A stretch of DNA of 64,000 nt from Blasia pusilla (GCA_050084515.1 CM114272.1:50778001-50842000), one strand, 5' to 3'. Positions 1 to 12,406 are shown, numbered from the stretch's first letter. The notes: generated by a model from the letters alone, not told the origin. Translations and numbers: made by a program.

Positions 1-2400
1 CTCTTCTATTTCAAGGTGAATCATGGAAGTGCCCCAAATGTTTTGCTATCAATGGTTTGTAGAAGTTATGAAATAAATCTAGTGGAAAGGCCATCATACT
101 TGGCATGGAGAATAGTGAGTGACATCAAGGTATTGAAGCGCCCACCAAGTAAGACAGAGAAAGATAGACATTCCTTCTTAGGGATTGACGATTGTCCTTA
201 AGAGACTTGTTGGACATTTCAATATTCTAAGGAAAGACACCATTGAGTTTGACTCTTGTCTCACAAACAGTTTTCCCAAGACCAAGAAGATGAAGAGCAA
301 AAAGAATTCCCCCATTACCCAAACTATGAACAAGAATAGCGTAGACAAACAAATGGAAGAAGGGGATAAAGGCATAATTAGAGCAATTGGTAAGGAGGGG
401 CATACGAGTAAGACAATCAAAGGGAATGTTCTAGGTTGTGTGCCAAATAATGACAAAAATTGGGAATGTATCGCATGTTGACGCCAAGGACTATTCTACA
501 CAAAATCTAATTGAGTTTAAGAATAGTGGCAAGCAAGCAATAGCTTTCTTGCCACTGTGCTCGAACTCAATTGGAATGTGCATATATATTCTTCATCTAG
601 AAGTCAAGTACATGGGCTTAAGAAATGCGTGACGAGATCTAGTAGTTTTGAATCACAAATAAGAGATGGCACTAGTGTCAACAAAAGAAGAAAAATTTAA
701 AACCCATAAAAAAAGCTACAAGTTCGAAGTTCTGCAGGGGTAGAGGCATTTTGCTTGAAGAGAGTATTTGAAAGTAGTCCACTAGTTTGCATATATATCC
801 ATAAGGGTTCAGTCATAAGAAGCCTTTGCAAATGGCTTGATGGATACTTCTAAATCGGACACTAATAGGGACTCAAGTCAAAAGAATGAGACTAAACCAA
901 AAGACCACATACATGTACATCCTCTCCTCTATAATAGGTTTTTGAGTATATGAACTACCTTTTCATGCCAATAAACATTACTGCCAACATATATCGGCTA
1001 TCATACATACAAGTCTAAGATCTATCTAACTATAAATCTTGACATATCTACACATGAACAACTAGTGGACCCCAACATAAAATGCGCCGTTGATGAAATA
1101 TGTAATCAACTATACTTCATCCAAACATCTATTCAATGATACACACTTTAGTAACAATAAGAGATAGTCTACAATAAACTCTAAATGTGTGTTATCTCCG
1201 ATCAATCCTAGCCCACTATTCAAGAGAGAATCCAAGCTCAATACATGCAATCTACAATGTATCACACATCCCAACATGGGTTTAATCCAAGGAAGATGAG
1301 TTCTAAATGAGCTTTATTCGAGGTAGACCCCCTTGGGCAACTCCATGGATGACCTTTACACATAGGTAACCTCCTCCTAACACGTCAATCACCAATGACC
1401 TGTAGTACACAAGGTACTAACTCCTAACAACTACATACATGGTCCTTTCATACGAACCAACTACTACTCAACTACCAACCAACCCTTGATCCTAAAGGCC
1501 CAAGTAGCTCCACACAAAGGATGACAGGATCAACCTTTCCAAGTTTGCCACTCCTCATAAGGGAAGGATGACTTGCCTGTTGGTCATCTCCTAAGAAGAG
1601 GTCACATATGACCTCTTAGAATAAGGAAGTACAAGACCATAATAACCTCCATATTATATCTCCATGATTTTTTTGCAATTTTCCTTGCGGAGTCTAGAAG
1701 TTCTCTGCAAGGAGAACTTCTAGACTCATCTTCGATCTTGTGAATATACTTATAATTAGGAAGACTTGGAAATCTACTGGGAACATATCTTCTTCTGCGG
1801 ACTTTTAAGGTAGTTAAAACCATTGGATAATTGTACATTGAGCTTGTGAATCTCATGGGAAATTATTTGGAATGTGACTTAAAGTCTTGCGGTTTTTAAG
1901 ATTTAAGTTTGTTAACTTCTTAGTTGCTCTCTTATGGACTTCTCAAGTTGCACTCTTGCAAACTATTTGTAGAGTTGGCGCACAAGTGACCCATTGTCTG
2001 TTGTCTTGTAAATAGGTGGGTTCAAAATTTTTAGTGCCAAGCAAGACCAATTTTTAGTGAAATTTGGAAATTATAAATATTAAAATTTTGAAAGTGGGGA
2101 AATTATACATATTCCCTTGAAAGATAAAATCAATAGTAATGCTACGTCAAAGGACCCATCACTTGGATTGGGATTGCTTGCTTCTTTGCAATTAGATGGC
2201 AATTAGGAAGTGGGGAATAGATTTTTAAGGTGTTGGAGGTTAGATCTACCAACTTATATGTGAAGGAGGCTTTTCATCAAACTAGCTAAAGCTCCTAAAA
2301 GGAAGGACCAACCAGTTCTACATAAGTGATGATTGAAAACTTCACTCAAATAGAACAAGAACCCTCTCAAGAGGAGAGGATTATCTCTCGAATTGGGCTA
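1..2400. other. AT-rich intergenic DNA, no gene recognised
   Basis: Only short open frames (under about 100 codons) occur here on either strand, and none shows a motif I recognise. The longest, on the plus strand at 185-481, is rich in Lys, Asn and Ser and has no family resemblance that I can name. The stretch is probably degraded repeat DNA. The one distinct structure is the perfect foldback at 1690-1727. Confidence 0.5.
1690..1727. repeat. Perfect 16-bp foldback
   Basis: Arms GAGTCTAGAAGTTCTC (1690-1705) and its exact reverse complement (1712-1727) are separated by 6 nt. No coding context. It is one of five such perfect hairpins in non-genic parts of the window. Confidence 0.9.
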
Positions 2401-3225
2401 TAGGAGAAATTGCAAAGTGGAGAGTATAGCAATGCAAACTTTATCACCCAAATCCATTGGAGCATGTTGTCCTCACCGTGGCCATACAAGAAATTAATGT
2501 ATTGATGAAAGCGTGCATATGTATAACACTAGGAGGATAATATAATGCCCATAAATAAAGACACCTCAAGGAGGCTAGATTTTAGACAAAAAGAGTCCAA
2601 ATGTTTGAGAGTTTTGCTTATAGATTTCCCCAATAACCTCTTGAGGATTTCACTTTCCCTAGATCAAGCATTACAAAAGTCCTACAAATAAGGCTCAAAA
2701 AAGCTCTATGCTCCCTCGATGCAATACCTCATATTCCTCCTTGCAAGAGATCAAATGTTCACGTGCAATAAGAGAGTTGTATGTTTGAGTAGGAGAGAAT
2801 GAGATTGGACAACTATGCCGTAGAGCTTGAGAGAAAGCTAATACGTAGCCACCACGTTGTGTGGAACTTATATGCCATTCTATATTTTGGTTTGAATGTA
2901 GAAAACTTGCCACTATGTTTGACCATAAATATTCCCGTGGGAACATCATCTTTGTTGGGTTAAGTTAGAACTCGAATTGTAAAGAGATTTGAATCAATAG
3001 TAGTTCATAGTGTCCACAAAGAATATGAAGTTGTTGAGAGAACTTTAGTTGGTGCCCTAGGTGATTCCAAGATTACAAATCTTGGGATGTGAAGGGAAAT
3101 TCCATCTTGCTTAATCCAATGATGGTATAGGACATTAGGAATGGTGATTGTAAGACTTTGGAACACTTATATCCTGAGTGATTCCTCTAACTTAGTCTCT
3201 ACCAAGTACTAAATATCTCATTACA
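2400..3225 (-). mobile_element. Probable 3' LTR of a chromovirus
   Basis: On the minus strand the chromodomain frame is followed by a short purine-rich tract (GAGGAGAG) and then by TGTAATGAGATATT starting at 3225. This is the usual order of polypurine tract and LTR start in Ty3/gypsy elements. The far end of the LTR cannot be fixed because no second copy is in the window, so 2400 is only a working limit. Confidence 0.35.
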
Positions 3226-3236
3226 ATACTCTCCTC

Positions 3237-3600
3237 ATTTAAGAAGCAATGTCCTCAATGCAAGTATTCTCAAAGTCATCATTAAGGATGCATTAACCAA
3301 GTGGGTTTGAGGTTTCCAAGTGGCTTCACATAATGCATAGCCTTTCCACTTGATCAAATATTCAATGATTTTATGACGACCTAGTTGACGCGTGTATTTA
3401 TCCGGGATTTTCTCATCTCAAATTCTTCATGGTCATTCAATAATTCAGTGAGTGGTAATTCAACTCGGTGTTGAGTGAAGGCTGTTGGTCGAGGAATATA
3501 ACATCTAAGGAGTGATATGTGGAAGACATTATGAATCTTCATGTGTAGAGGAAGTTATAATTTATATGCAATTTCACCAATCTGATCTAAAAATAGGAAA
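3237..3600 (-). pseudogene. Ty3/gypsy chromovirus: integrase C-terminus and chromodomain (broken)
   Basis: Reading leftwards from about 3600, the frame starts with a typical integrase tail (LDQIGEIAYKL, then FHISLLRCYIPRP). After one frame change near 3410 it continues with a chromodomain whose core reads EYLIKWKGYALCEATW. This keeps the aromatic and KW-KGY residues that in chromodomains bind methylated histone tails; in chromoviruses the domain is thought to direct integration to heterochromatin. The frame ends at a stop near 3237, just before the probable LTR. The internal frame change makes it a pseudogene. The sequence differs from the DNMT-carrying gypsy family nearby, so at least two gypsy lineages are present. 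RT and most of the integrase are missing upstream, where a small insertion and another element's integrase lie. Confidence 0.8.
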
Positions 3601-3634
3601 AGATCCAATAAAATATGCACTCATTTTGAGAATT

Positions 3635-3825
3635 ACAACAAACTCTTTATGACAGCGATATCCACTAATTAGTGGGTATTTGTATGAGAAAATTTTTGTC
3701 TTGTGATTGCACATTTTCTTAGATCTTTTCCTACTAACTCATGGTAATTTTTTCTCATACACTAAATGATATCCAGTAGTTAGTGATATATTTCTTCTCA
3801 TACAACAAACTCTTCATGACAACGA
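3635..3825. mobile_element. Short inverted-repeat insertion flanked by ~24-bp direct repeats
   Basis: Direct repeats ACAACAAACTCTTTATGACA (3635-) and ACAACAAACTCTTCATGACA (3802-) flank about 145 bp. The inner edges are imperfect inverted repeats built on GATATCCACTAATTAG and GTATGAGAAAA. The structure resembles a MITE, but a 24-bp duplication is longer than normal transposase target sites. A local duplication during repair is an alternative. Confidence 0.5.
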
Positions 3826-3959
3826 CGAGTATCTTCATATTACTTTTGGCGATTTCAAGCAATTTGAAATCTATCATTTGCTTGAACCACTCCTTTTTTA
3901 ATTCATTATACAAAGTTTTCTATTGCATGAATCTTGGAAGTCGCGTTGTCAATGAGACC

Positions 3960-5110
3960 TTATTTTTCCATGATCCTCTAGCATAAGGACTTCTGAAAGT
4001 TAAATCTTTAGCACACGCATAATAGAGCATTCGGCCGTCATATCCAATGCTATCAGTGTTGTCTCTTGTAGGTAGACATAATCTCCAAGATGGAATTTTG
4101 GAATCCCTAGTCAATAGCCTCCTCCACACAAAGTCATGTACCTCAAAGTGTCGCAATGCTAAGCAATATTTAGGTTCTCAAATGTTGTATACATGACTCT
4201 CCTAAAGAGCTTGTCTCGTTGAGAATATGCTCACACCCATACGTTTGGGTCGTTGAGGTCAAGTACCTCACTTGCCGATTTCATTGGAGTTGTCTCCCAT
4301 TGCAAACCACCACAACTATAGGTCATAATCTCCTAAGTGCCTTCTCTCTAGCCCATACTTGCGCAATCCTCTCATTACTGGATACACAACTTTATCTGCT
4401 AAACCATCTACTTCCACATGATCTCGAGAAGTCACAAGATGATCTATGAGCGTCTGATTACATAAGGCATAAAAGACAATCTTAACTCGACATATTAGTC
4501 TGTCAACACCTTTGGTGGCGTGCAGAAATTACTGAGCACTCAATCAAGAAATACATAAGCCACTCCCTCATTCAACTTATAAAAAAAATGCTACCAACTC
4601 AATCCACTTAGAGAAATACTCCACCATAACCAACACGTAAAGACTATGGTGCCATGCTAATGGTAAAGGCCCTACAAAGTCTAACCTCCAAATATACCCT
4701 AATTGCATGATCGGTAAAGGATGCAAGTGTGGAGTAGGCCCATTGAATAATGTCCGTAACTTATCACAAACACTACATTTAGCTACAAATTTTTGAACTT
4801 CAATCTGCATATCATGCCACCAGTTAATACTAAATCTAAAGCAAGTTGTACATAGGCTTGAATCCAAATTGACCCAACTCATCGTGAGCATATCTCATGA
4901 CTTGTACTTGTTGTGAAGAATATGGCACCATCCACACTCATTCATCCTTCCAAACTCGAAGCACATGTGTCCCCTCCCACCTAAACCTCATGGCTTGTTG
5001 TAGGATTTGATCCGGCTCTATAGCATCCAACATTCTTGCTAAGACAATAGTGTGCAGGTACTCCAAGACCATCTCATCATCGTGGATGTCTCGAGTCTCT
5101 ATTTTACTCC
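3960..5110 (-). pseudogene. Gypsy integrase remnant, DNMT-carrying family (copy E)
   Basis: Translation on the minus strand from about 5110 gives the RNase H-integrase linker (DIHDDEMVLEYLHT), the start of the zinc-binding region (RYAHDELGQFG), its Cys pair (CSVCD) and the start of the catalytic core (WRLDFVGPLPL, then SKWIELVAF). The order and wording match the integrase of copy B at 21.2-22.7 kb closely, so it is the same family. The frame is broken by at least one stop near 4945 and by frame changes, and later parts are recognisable only in fragments (MRHFEVHDFV near 4150). RT, RNase H and LTRs are absent, so this is an isolated, dead segment. It abuts the chromovirus remnant in the same orientation. 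Confidence 0.8.
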
Positions 5111-6583
5111 TCAACACTCCTCTCGTCTAAGGGGGGGTACACATTATCTTTTTTGGAATATTCTACTATGGATGAGGACTTGGATCTTGACTTTGAAGAT
5201 AACATTGGAGTATGCCCTCATACTCACTACTTATGAACATACATGCTATTATCTATGGTTTTTTAGAATCTCCACAATTTTTCTTTAACCCAATAAATTT
5301 TGTAAGAGGCTTTATCTTCTTCTTATATTGATATCAAATTTGTGAAAATATTGTGATATGTGATCTATCTCAAGGCCATTGGTAGTTTTTTCTATTAGCT
5401 ATTGTTACATCATTTGTACTACTCTTTGCTAGATTATCCATGAGAAATTTTGAGAGAGGGAAAGTTGCAACACTCAAAGGCCAAAGATAATATGTTGGTA
5501 AGGTACAAAACTTGTATAGGAAATTTATCCCCATAACCCACTACATATTTTGGTTTAGGATTGGAGAGGTAAATTTTATGCATGATTCACCAATGAGAGA
5601 TATTAGAAGAGAGTTAGGGTATACCTTAAAGAGAAAGATTTACGTGGGCTAATTCTCTCTTGTCATCTTTCCATAAGGTATCGAAGTTATGGTCCTTTTT
5701 ACCTTGTGAAAAATCAAAGCCTTAGAAGTTGCTTTGATTTTTCACTATTTTTTAACATCTCCTGAATTTTTTTCTCAATTTAGACATGATTTTTAAATTT
5801 CCACTTAATGATCATGATGACACCTCATCTTGATGGATAATAAGAAGATGGCTAATAATGGAGCCACGTTGGCACCTAACCTCCTTGCATTATAGAAATG
5901 CAGATAACAATTGATGGTTTTTTAGAGTTGGGGAAGGGCGATTGGAGAACTTTTGGTATATGATTGTTTATGTGTGAGTTTGTGTGGTTTCCAAAATTTG
6001 GAGCTTGTTGAATGGTGATAATAATGTATGTTATATAGCAATGTGTATGCACACAATATGATTTAGTTATGGCTTGTGGGAACTTTTATCTAGTGGATGA
6101 TGTGGTGATTTATGATCCTACACATTTCGAGGTTGCACACGGACATGTCCATACCCGTGGACTTATGTTTGTCCCTAGGCCTAAGCATATATCGCCCGTT
6201 TGGTAGCTCGCAACAGCCCGCCCTTAGCCTACATTGGCCCGCGATAGTCCCGCATATGGACCGCATCCCACCCTTCATGAGCATTAGCCTACCCTCCATG
6301 GGCCAAGCCCGCCCTCCCTGGGCCAATCCCGCCCTCCACGTGCCGGTGCAGGCTATATACGGACCGATTCTTTCCCACCTTCTTTAATCTAAGCCCACAC
6401 CCATTTGTGCATACCGAGCCCATATGGCCCACTCACGTACCAAAAAAACCTTGACGGGGGACCCTCAGGCAGGTCTATTTTCGTGCAACCATAACAGAGT
6501 CTCACTTGGTGCATCAAGCTACACACACAAAAGGTTCCATTTTCAATGAAGTAACAAGAAGCAATGATTTAAGTTATGTGGTA
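5111..6583. other. No gene; foldback and GC-rich hAT-like relic
   Basis: No coding sequence is recognised. A perfect foldback lies at 5706-5745. From about 6130 to 6480 the base composition turns GC-rich with repeated GCCCGC-type words. Its left edge (GAGGTTGCACACGGACATGT) resembles the terminal repeat of the hAT-like insertion at 12851-13331, and its right edge carries TGCAACC. It is probably an older relative of that element, but no target duplication is visible. Confidence 0.5.
5706..5745. repeat. Perfect 15-bp foldback
   Basis: Arms GTGAAAAATCAAAGC (5706-5720) and its exact reverse complement (5731-5745) are separated by 10 nt. There is no neighbouring gene, so a terminator role is not supported. 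Confidence 0.9.
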
Positions 6584-7330
<747 letters not shown>

Positions 7331-7332
7331 AC

Positions 7333-7470
7333 TATCGTACGCATACACATTGCAACACAATCCATATCGCTAGTCATATCCACACCACACCATACCACAT
7401 AAGAAAATACAGATCTTCCCAACACACGAGTATATCTACGCACGAACAAAATACACTTATGTCTATGCTT
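7333..7470 (-). mobile_element. LTR 3'-terminal fragment abutting a full LTR
   Basis: The minus strand ends ATGCGTACGATA at 7333, matching the ends of the LTR at 11775-12406 (GCGTACGACA) and of copy C at 18285. Only 2 nt separate it from the start of the next LTR at 7330. The rest of this LTR is missing, replaced upstream by copy A coding DNA. Confidence 0.6.
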
Positions 7471-7753
7471 CAAGACCACACAAGCAGCCCCCCTAGTAGG
7501 AAGTGAGGCCCTCTTAACTCTAGATCGAAAACATCACATCTAACTAGCATGATCCACTACTTTATACACATCTAGCACCATCGGTACCATCATACTCCTA
7601 ACATCTCCCAAACACATGTTCACCCTTGGATCCATCTCATCTATCTTCGCCTAGAGATATCAATGCATCCATATGTTGTCTTGAAACACTATAGCTAACC
7701 TTCTTGTTGGTCACTCTAAAGAGATCTAACACTTTTGTACCCTCCTCTTAACG

Positions 7754-8640
7754 CTACCACAAAACACGTGTGATATCCAAAAATATCAAGTGTCCACTCC
7801 AAGAGGACGACTGTAACCTGACTCTGTCTGCTTCATGATACAAGCAACTCCATGCTTGTCTCACAAGCTTGCCTACACTCCTCTCCAAATCAACTCTCAT
7901 ACCCAACAACAGTGAAGAGGTCTCAAGAACACGGAAAGAGACACTCACCATGGCATGTCTCTCCATGACACTATCCACTACCGAGATGTCTTTTGCATGT
8001 GCGTTCCCCTCCAATAGCTCTCCTAATAAGCTACTACCACCTGTGAATGCTGCCAACATGGTCATCGTATAGTCACGTTGTTGACCACCATTATGACCGG
8101 CAAACCGCACATGTAAATGGCTCACCCGTCCATCATCTAATCACCATCTTGGCCAATAACAAATGGTCTCCTCCCAAAAATCCAAGATGAAACCAAGAGG
8201 GTCAAATATGGTACTTCCTACCAACATATCATATGACTTTTTTAATGTTGTAATCACACGAATGTGCATCATTGTATAAATCTGACAAATGCTCTGGTTG
8301 GATTCTAACAACTAGCTCTTGTCGAGTCATGTACTATGTGGGTGGCACGCCCCCAATAGAGGTTTGTATCTGAAAGGGACAAGGCTCAATGTCTCCTTTC
8401 CATAATCCCAATGTCAAACACGCAGCCTTCCCTAACATCAAGGGTTATGCTCTAGAATTAAGTAGAACAGGATGCGGGTGATACACTATACTTGTGGGAT
8501 TAACCAATTGAAACACTTTAGCTCAGTTGTCCAGCCAAACCATACTTAGTGTCACAATGGATCGTTGTATGGTTGGTCAAGCTTGCAGGTCCACCAACTT
8601 TGCCGCTACAACTTGCTATGACTAAGTGGGGCACATTGCG
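7754..8640 (-). pseudogene. Gypsy copy A: retropepsin and protease-DNMT linker (broken)
   Basis: On the minus strand from about 8530 the frame reads HPVLLNSRA, then PLMLGKA and FQIQTSIGG. This is the active-site region of a retroviral-type aspartic protease, with the catalytic Asp-Ser-Gly changed to Asn-Ser-Arg. In-frame TAG codons and a frame change follow. From 8125 to 7754 comes a linker (MLAAFTGG, then ELLEGNAHAKD, ending LDITRVLW). The last residues align with LDTTPIVWC, which begins the methyltransferase of copy B, so this segment ends just where the methyltransferase should start. Its neighbours are gag remnants upstream and an LTR end downstream. It is non-functional because both catalytic residues and the frame are lost. 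Confidence 0.7.
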
Positions 8641-8645
8641 AGCAC

Positions 8646-8939
8646 CTACTCCAAGGGCAAGTCCGCCACCTCCTCAACAACCACCTTTGAATGAGAGGTA
8701 GTCACCTCTCCATGCTCATACAACGTAGTAGTAAGCCGGAACACCTCAGCTAGTCCAACTCTTATGGCCGCCAACTCCATTGGAGAAAACAAAGGAGTCT
8801 GGCTCATCCTAATGGCCACCTCCAACAACGTGGTCGACACTGCCTCCATCCAAGTTGGAATAGGAGTTGTGTCTCCAACTCCTCGTGACGTCGGTCCAAT
8901 CATCCTACCTATGGGCACCACTATTTGTCTAGGCATCAT
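8646..8939 (-). pseudogene. Gypsy copy A: conserved block between gag and protease
   Basis: The frame contains TPLFSPMELAAIRVGLAEVF followed by RLTTTLYEHG and VVVEEVADLPLE. Copy D has the same block at 63148-63390 (TPLFSASDAM, then GTLAEAFRLAASLCEHG and EEVMDLPFK). The pattern looks helical, with regular Leu, Ala and Glu. I do not recognise the domain. Conservation in two diverged copies shows that it was a real part of the polyprotein between the gag zinc knuckle and the protease. Confidence 0.65.
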
Positions 8940-9372
8940 TGATGGTATGTGAAGTCACTGAAGTGACTCCAGAAAAGTAAATGATTGGGGAACCCTTGCC
9001 TATTGCCCATCACTCCCCTCTTGTGGGTTGATTGCAACCCCACCTTTCGATCTCTTGATCACTCTCATAGCACCACGAGTCACCACCACAATAGCCTCTA
9101 CCTGAGCCGTATAAATCTTAAACCAATGTAATCCTCTCTCGTATCCCCATACGATTTAGAGGCTAAAGCTAACATAGCTACTCTTGGCTTTGTGTCCGTC
9201 AGTGGCTCCATCATTGTCATGGTGACAATCCTTTGCTCCAACTGATTGATGAGAGTGAGCAGCACTGCATCAGGTGCATGTTCTCCATCTCCTTTGATTG
9301 GTGGTGGAACTCTACCACCCCAGTCCTCACCTCCTCGATCTCCACCAACACTCTAGCCCATAGATGCTCAAC

Positions 9373-10690
9373 CTACCTATGGACGTAGTTCTCAATGAAG
9401 ATCAAAATACCTATCTCTAGTGTGACCGTATCAATGACAATGGTAATATTGCAACTATGGTGGGGCCATCCTAGGTGGCTCTTCAGCAATTGGAGGTGTC
9501 CTTGGCCCTCTACTATATTGTGGAAATCTCTCTCCCTATGGGGCTCACCACACATCCAATAAGCCATTGAAGATCCCTATTGGCCCAACATATGTTGGTA
9601 TGGGTCATTTCCTCATAGGCTCATGATACCCGCCCTACTCTCTGGGCACAACGGCCCGCTCCCTTGTTATTGATGCACGTTGGGATACTTGTGGGGCTAG
9701 TGCAACTCTTGGACTCATTGATTTCACGGAAAATCCTATAGTCACCACTTTCTTCTCATTCATGTTGAGCTCAATCCACTTACATAATTCAAAGACTACC
9801 TTCAACGTGGACTTTGCGGTGTGAAGCAACATCTCATCAAGGACTGTCCTCCATAGCTCCCAATCCAGAACCCCATACCAATACTGCAATGATTGTATCT
9901 CAGTCACTCCATGTGTAGCAATGATCAATTGCCGCATGAGTGTGAATGCCTCTCTGAGACTCTCACCTGATCTCCGCTGAAAATCTAGTAGACTCTTCAG
10001 CTTGTTGGTCCGCACACCTTGGTATCTCCTCCCCAATTTTTTGAAGAACCCATTATAAGACTAAATCTAAGCAGTGCTCTAGCACAAAAAAATCTCTACC
10101 ACCTCACCACCCTCATTGCCATCATCTCCATCTAGTCCTCGGGCTTATGGTGTAGGTCTATCCCCTCTTACTATCCCATCATACACCTCCTTGCCACTAG
10201 TGGACACATATCCTGGAGCCCAAGATATCCTCCAAGCATTGATCTCTACCAAAAGTAAAGATCAAAACTCCATATAGTCATCCATTGAACGACCCTCTAA
10301 GTGCTCAAGAAAACCCTTCTACACCATGAAAGGGTGGAACCGTGTGGAGCTTGTATCTCCTCAAAGTCACACAATGTGTCAAACTCTTGGATTAAATCAT
10401 CTAAGTCAATAGTGACTACCACATCCGAGAAATGATGCATGCCCTAATAACTCGTGTCGTATATCTCCCTCCACGTGGCATTGTCTGCATGTGCGATCTC
10501 GTCACCAGATCCGATGTGTAGTGATGACGATCCAGCCACGAAAAGAAGTCGGGATGGGTCCTCACTTAAAAACCCTCGACACTTCACTCCTTTCTATATA
10601 AGTCCACTACCACTATTCAAACTACCCCATTCTTCTAAACCTTGGAAGAACACCATGATGACAATCTTGCCCCACCCGCTGAAGCACTTA
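9373..10690 (-). pseudogene. Gypsy copy A: gag remnant
   Basis: The best block, 9635-10036, holds the capsid-like segment GVRTNKLKSLLDFQRRSGES followed by LREAFTLMRQLI. It matches copy D (GVRTKKLRSIHDFQRRPGES). The gag N-terminus (10400-10690) aligns with the copy C gag at 18728-19099. Downstream, at about 9555, the zinc knuckle reads YWMCGEPHRERDF where copy D has CWSCGGSHHQGDC, so the first and last Cys are lost. Frames are interrupted throughout. Gag would form the virus-like particle and bind the RNA template. Confidence 0.75.
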
Positions 10691-11774
10691 GACTCAACGA
10701 GAGTCTCTCATACTCCTCACTAGCTCACCTATGCTAATGCAACCCAATAATGATATACCCAGCCTCATGGACACTTAACACTCATGCTCACCTTGAGCCT
10801 CATGAACTAGCTCACCTAAGCTACTAACACTTTCCCAGATTGCATTTGGATAAAGTCTGTGTCCGTAGACATATCGATGTTCATCCTATGGAAGGACTTA
10901 GCTATATGGGCCCCCACCTCCCTCTTCTTTCTCATCCCGCCTATTGGCCTACATGATCCACACTTTCTCATTTCTTCCTCCCTCCGCCCTTATTGCCTCG
11001 GTGCCTCGCTCTCCCCTATAACCATGCCCTGCCTTCCACTATGAGCTATAACTATGGGCCCTATCTCTTACAATCCATGTATATGGGCATGTCCAAACTT
11101 GTGTGTCAATCCATGATTTTTGCAACCATAACATTATCTTGGGTCATACACACGATCCTTGCTCATGCAACCACCCTCTATCCACAAACACGCTACACAT
11201 GCAAGGAGTCTACACTCAACACTATTGCTACACCCATCTAGCCTAAGCTCTACCCAATACCTAGAATCCTTAACTACATAGCTTAATTCTACTTTGTCCT
11301 TCTCAGGCTCGTGCTATGTGCCAAAGCCAAGAGGATTCCTCGAGTCCTCTTGGCTTTGTAGCCCCAGCCCCGTTACCTCTTAATGCCATTTTCCCTCCCG
11401 TGGGTACTACATATAGCAGGTACACATGTGCCAACTCGTACCTACACACGCCCTCCTTCTCCCATGCATGGGGCGGTTGCTCCTCTCGTGCAAAGCCAAC
11501 TCTAGCTCGATTCCCTAAAAGTAGTTCATCCCTTCCTCAATTGCCTCCTTCCTTGTAGGTCCCACACTAAATTTTCCCATGTATAGCCACTCCACACTAT
11601 ACCCGAGCATCACTCCCTTACACTTTACCATTGCTCTATGTCAGTTTGCACTAGTGAAACCTATGAACAATGAGCAGTGCTTCCGTGCACGACCTTCCAA
11701 ACAAAAAATGAATAGAACAAACACACACGGCTCCCTACCGTGGCAAATTCCTTGCCTACCTACATACAACGAAT
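10691..11774 (-). mobile_element. Gypsy copy A: untranslated leader
   Basis: This pyrimidine-rich (on the plus strand), gene-free stretch lies between gag and the LTR. Its parts at 10700-10830 and 11130-11260 align with the leader of copy C at 19150-19390, including GGGTCATACACACGA and TACACATGCAAGGAGTCTAC. About 280 bp (10850-11130) are present only here. A perfect foldback (11322-11358) lies within it. Sequence at 11690-11774 aligns with 26780-26860, upstream of another LTR2 copy. Confidence 0.55.
11322..11358. repeat. Perfect 14-bp foldback
   Basis: Arms CAAAGCCAAGAGGA (11322-11335) and its exact reverse complement (11345-11358) flank 9 nt. It lies in the non-coding leader of copy A. Confidence 0.9.
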
Positions 11775-12406
11775 TGTCGTACGCATACACATCGCTACAC
11801 AACATACATTGCTGTCACCGAACACACACACACACAAACATGCACGATCCCATGCTAACTCATGGCATCCAAACAACGAGACAAGAAGTACCAAAATATC
11901 TCCAATTAAAATAAGATCCAATCTCTCTCACAACACCATAGTTCTCACATGTGTCTCTCAATATCAAACCAAACCCACTCTCCTAATGAGAGGCTTGGGT
12001 TACACTCACAAGGCAAGTACCCATAGTTCCGCCGCCTCGTGCCAAGAGGTTCAACAAAGAGAGAATGAGCTTTCAAGCTCTCTCTCCTTGAGGTATACCC
12101 CTCCCCTCTCCCAAGCTCTCTCCATGGTAACCTATGCTCCCAAGTCACCTCCTTGGCTCTTGACCTGATGTAGGAGGTCAAGGGCCACTTACCAAAAATA
12201 GAAAGTCCATCATATACTCAAAATGGTACTTACCTAAAATATTAAGTTTCTCAATATGGCTCCAAATGAACCGAAACGAAGGGGAAACCTGCTCTCTTAG
12301 GTTTCCCGGGGCCTCAGTAGGTCATCCTCAACCTCTTAAGTCTATCCTCCACTACTTGCAAAGGCGCTCTACTAGATCTCACCAATCTATCCTAAAAGAC
12401 GTGACA
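11775..12406 (-). mobile_element. Solo LTR (LTR1 type) inserted in an LTR2-type element
   Basis: The minus strand starts TGTCACGTCTTTTAGG at 12406 and ends GCGTACGACA at 11775, about 632 bp with TG...CA ends. A short direct repeat (GAAT, 11771-11774 and 12407-12410) flanks it. The flanking sequences on both sides are contiguous at 26780-26930, which is the uninterrupted site. It is closely similar to the LTR pieces at 25354-25873 and 58340-58830. No internal coding DNA remains, so LTR-LTR recombination is likely. Confidence 0.75.
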
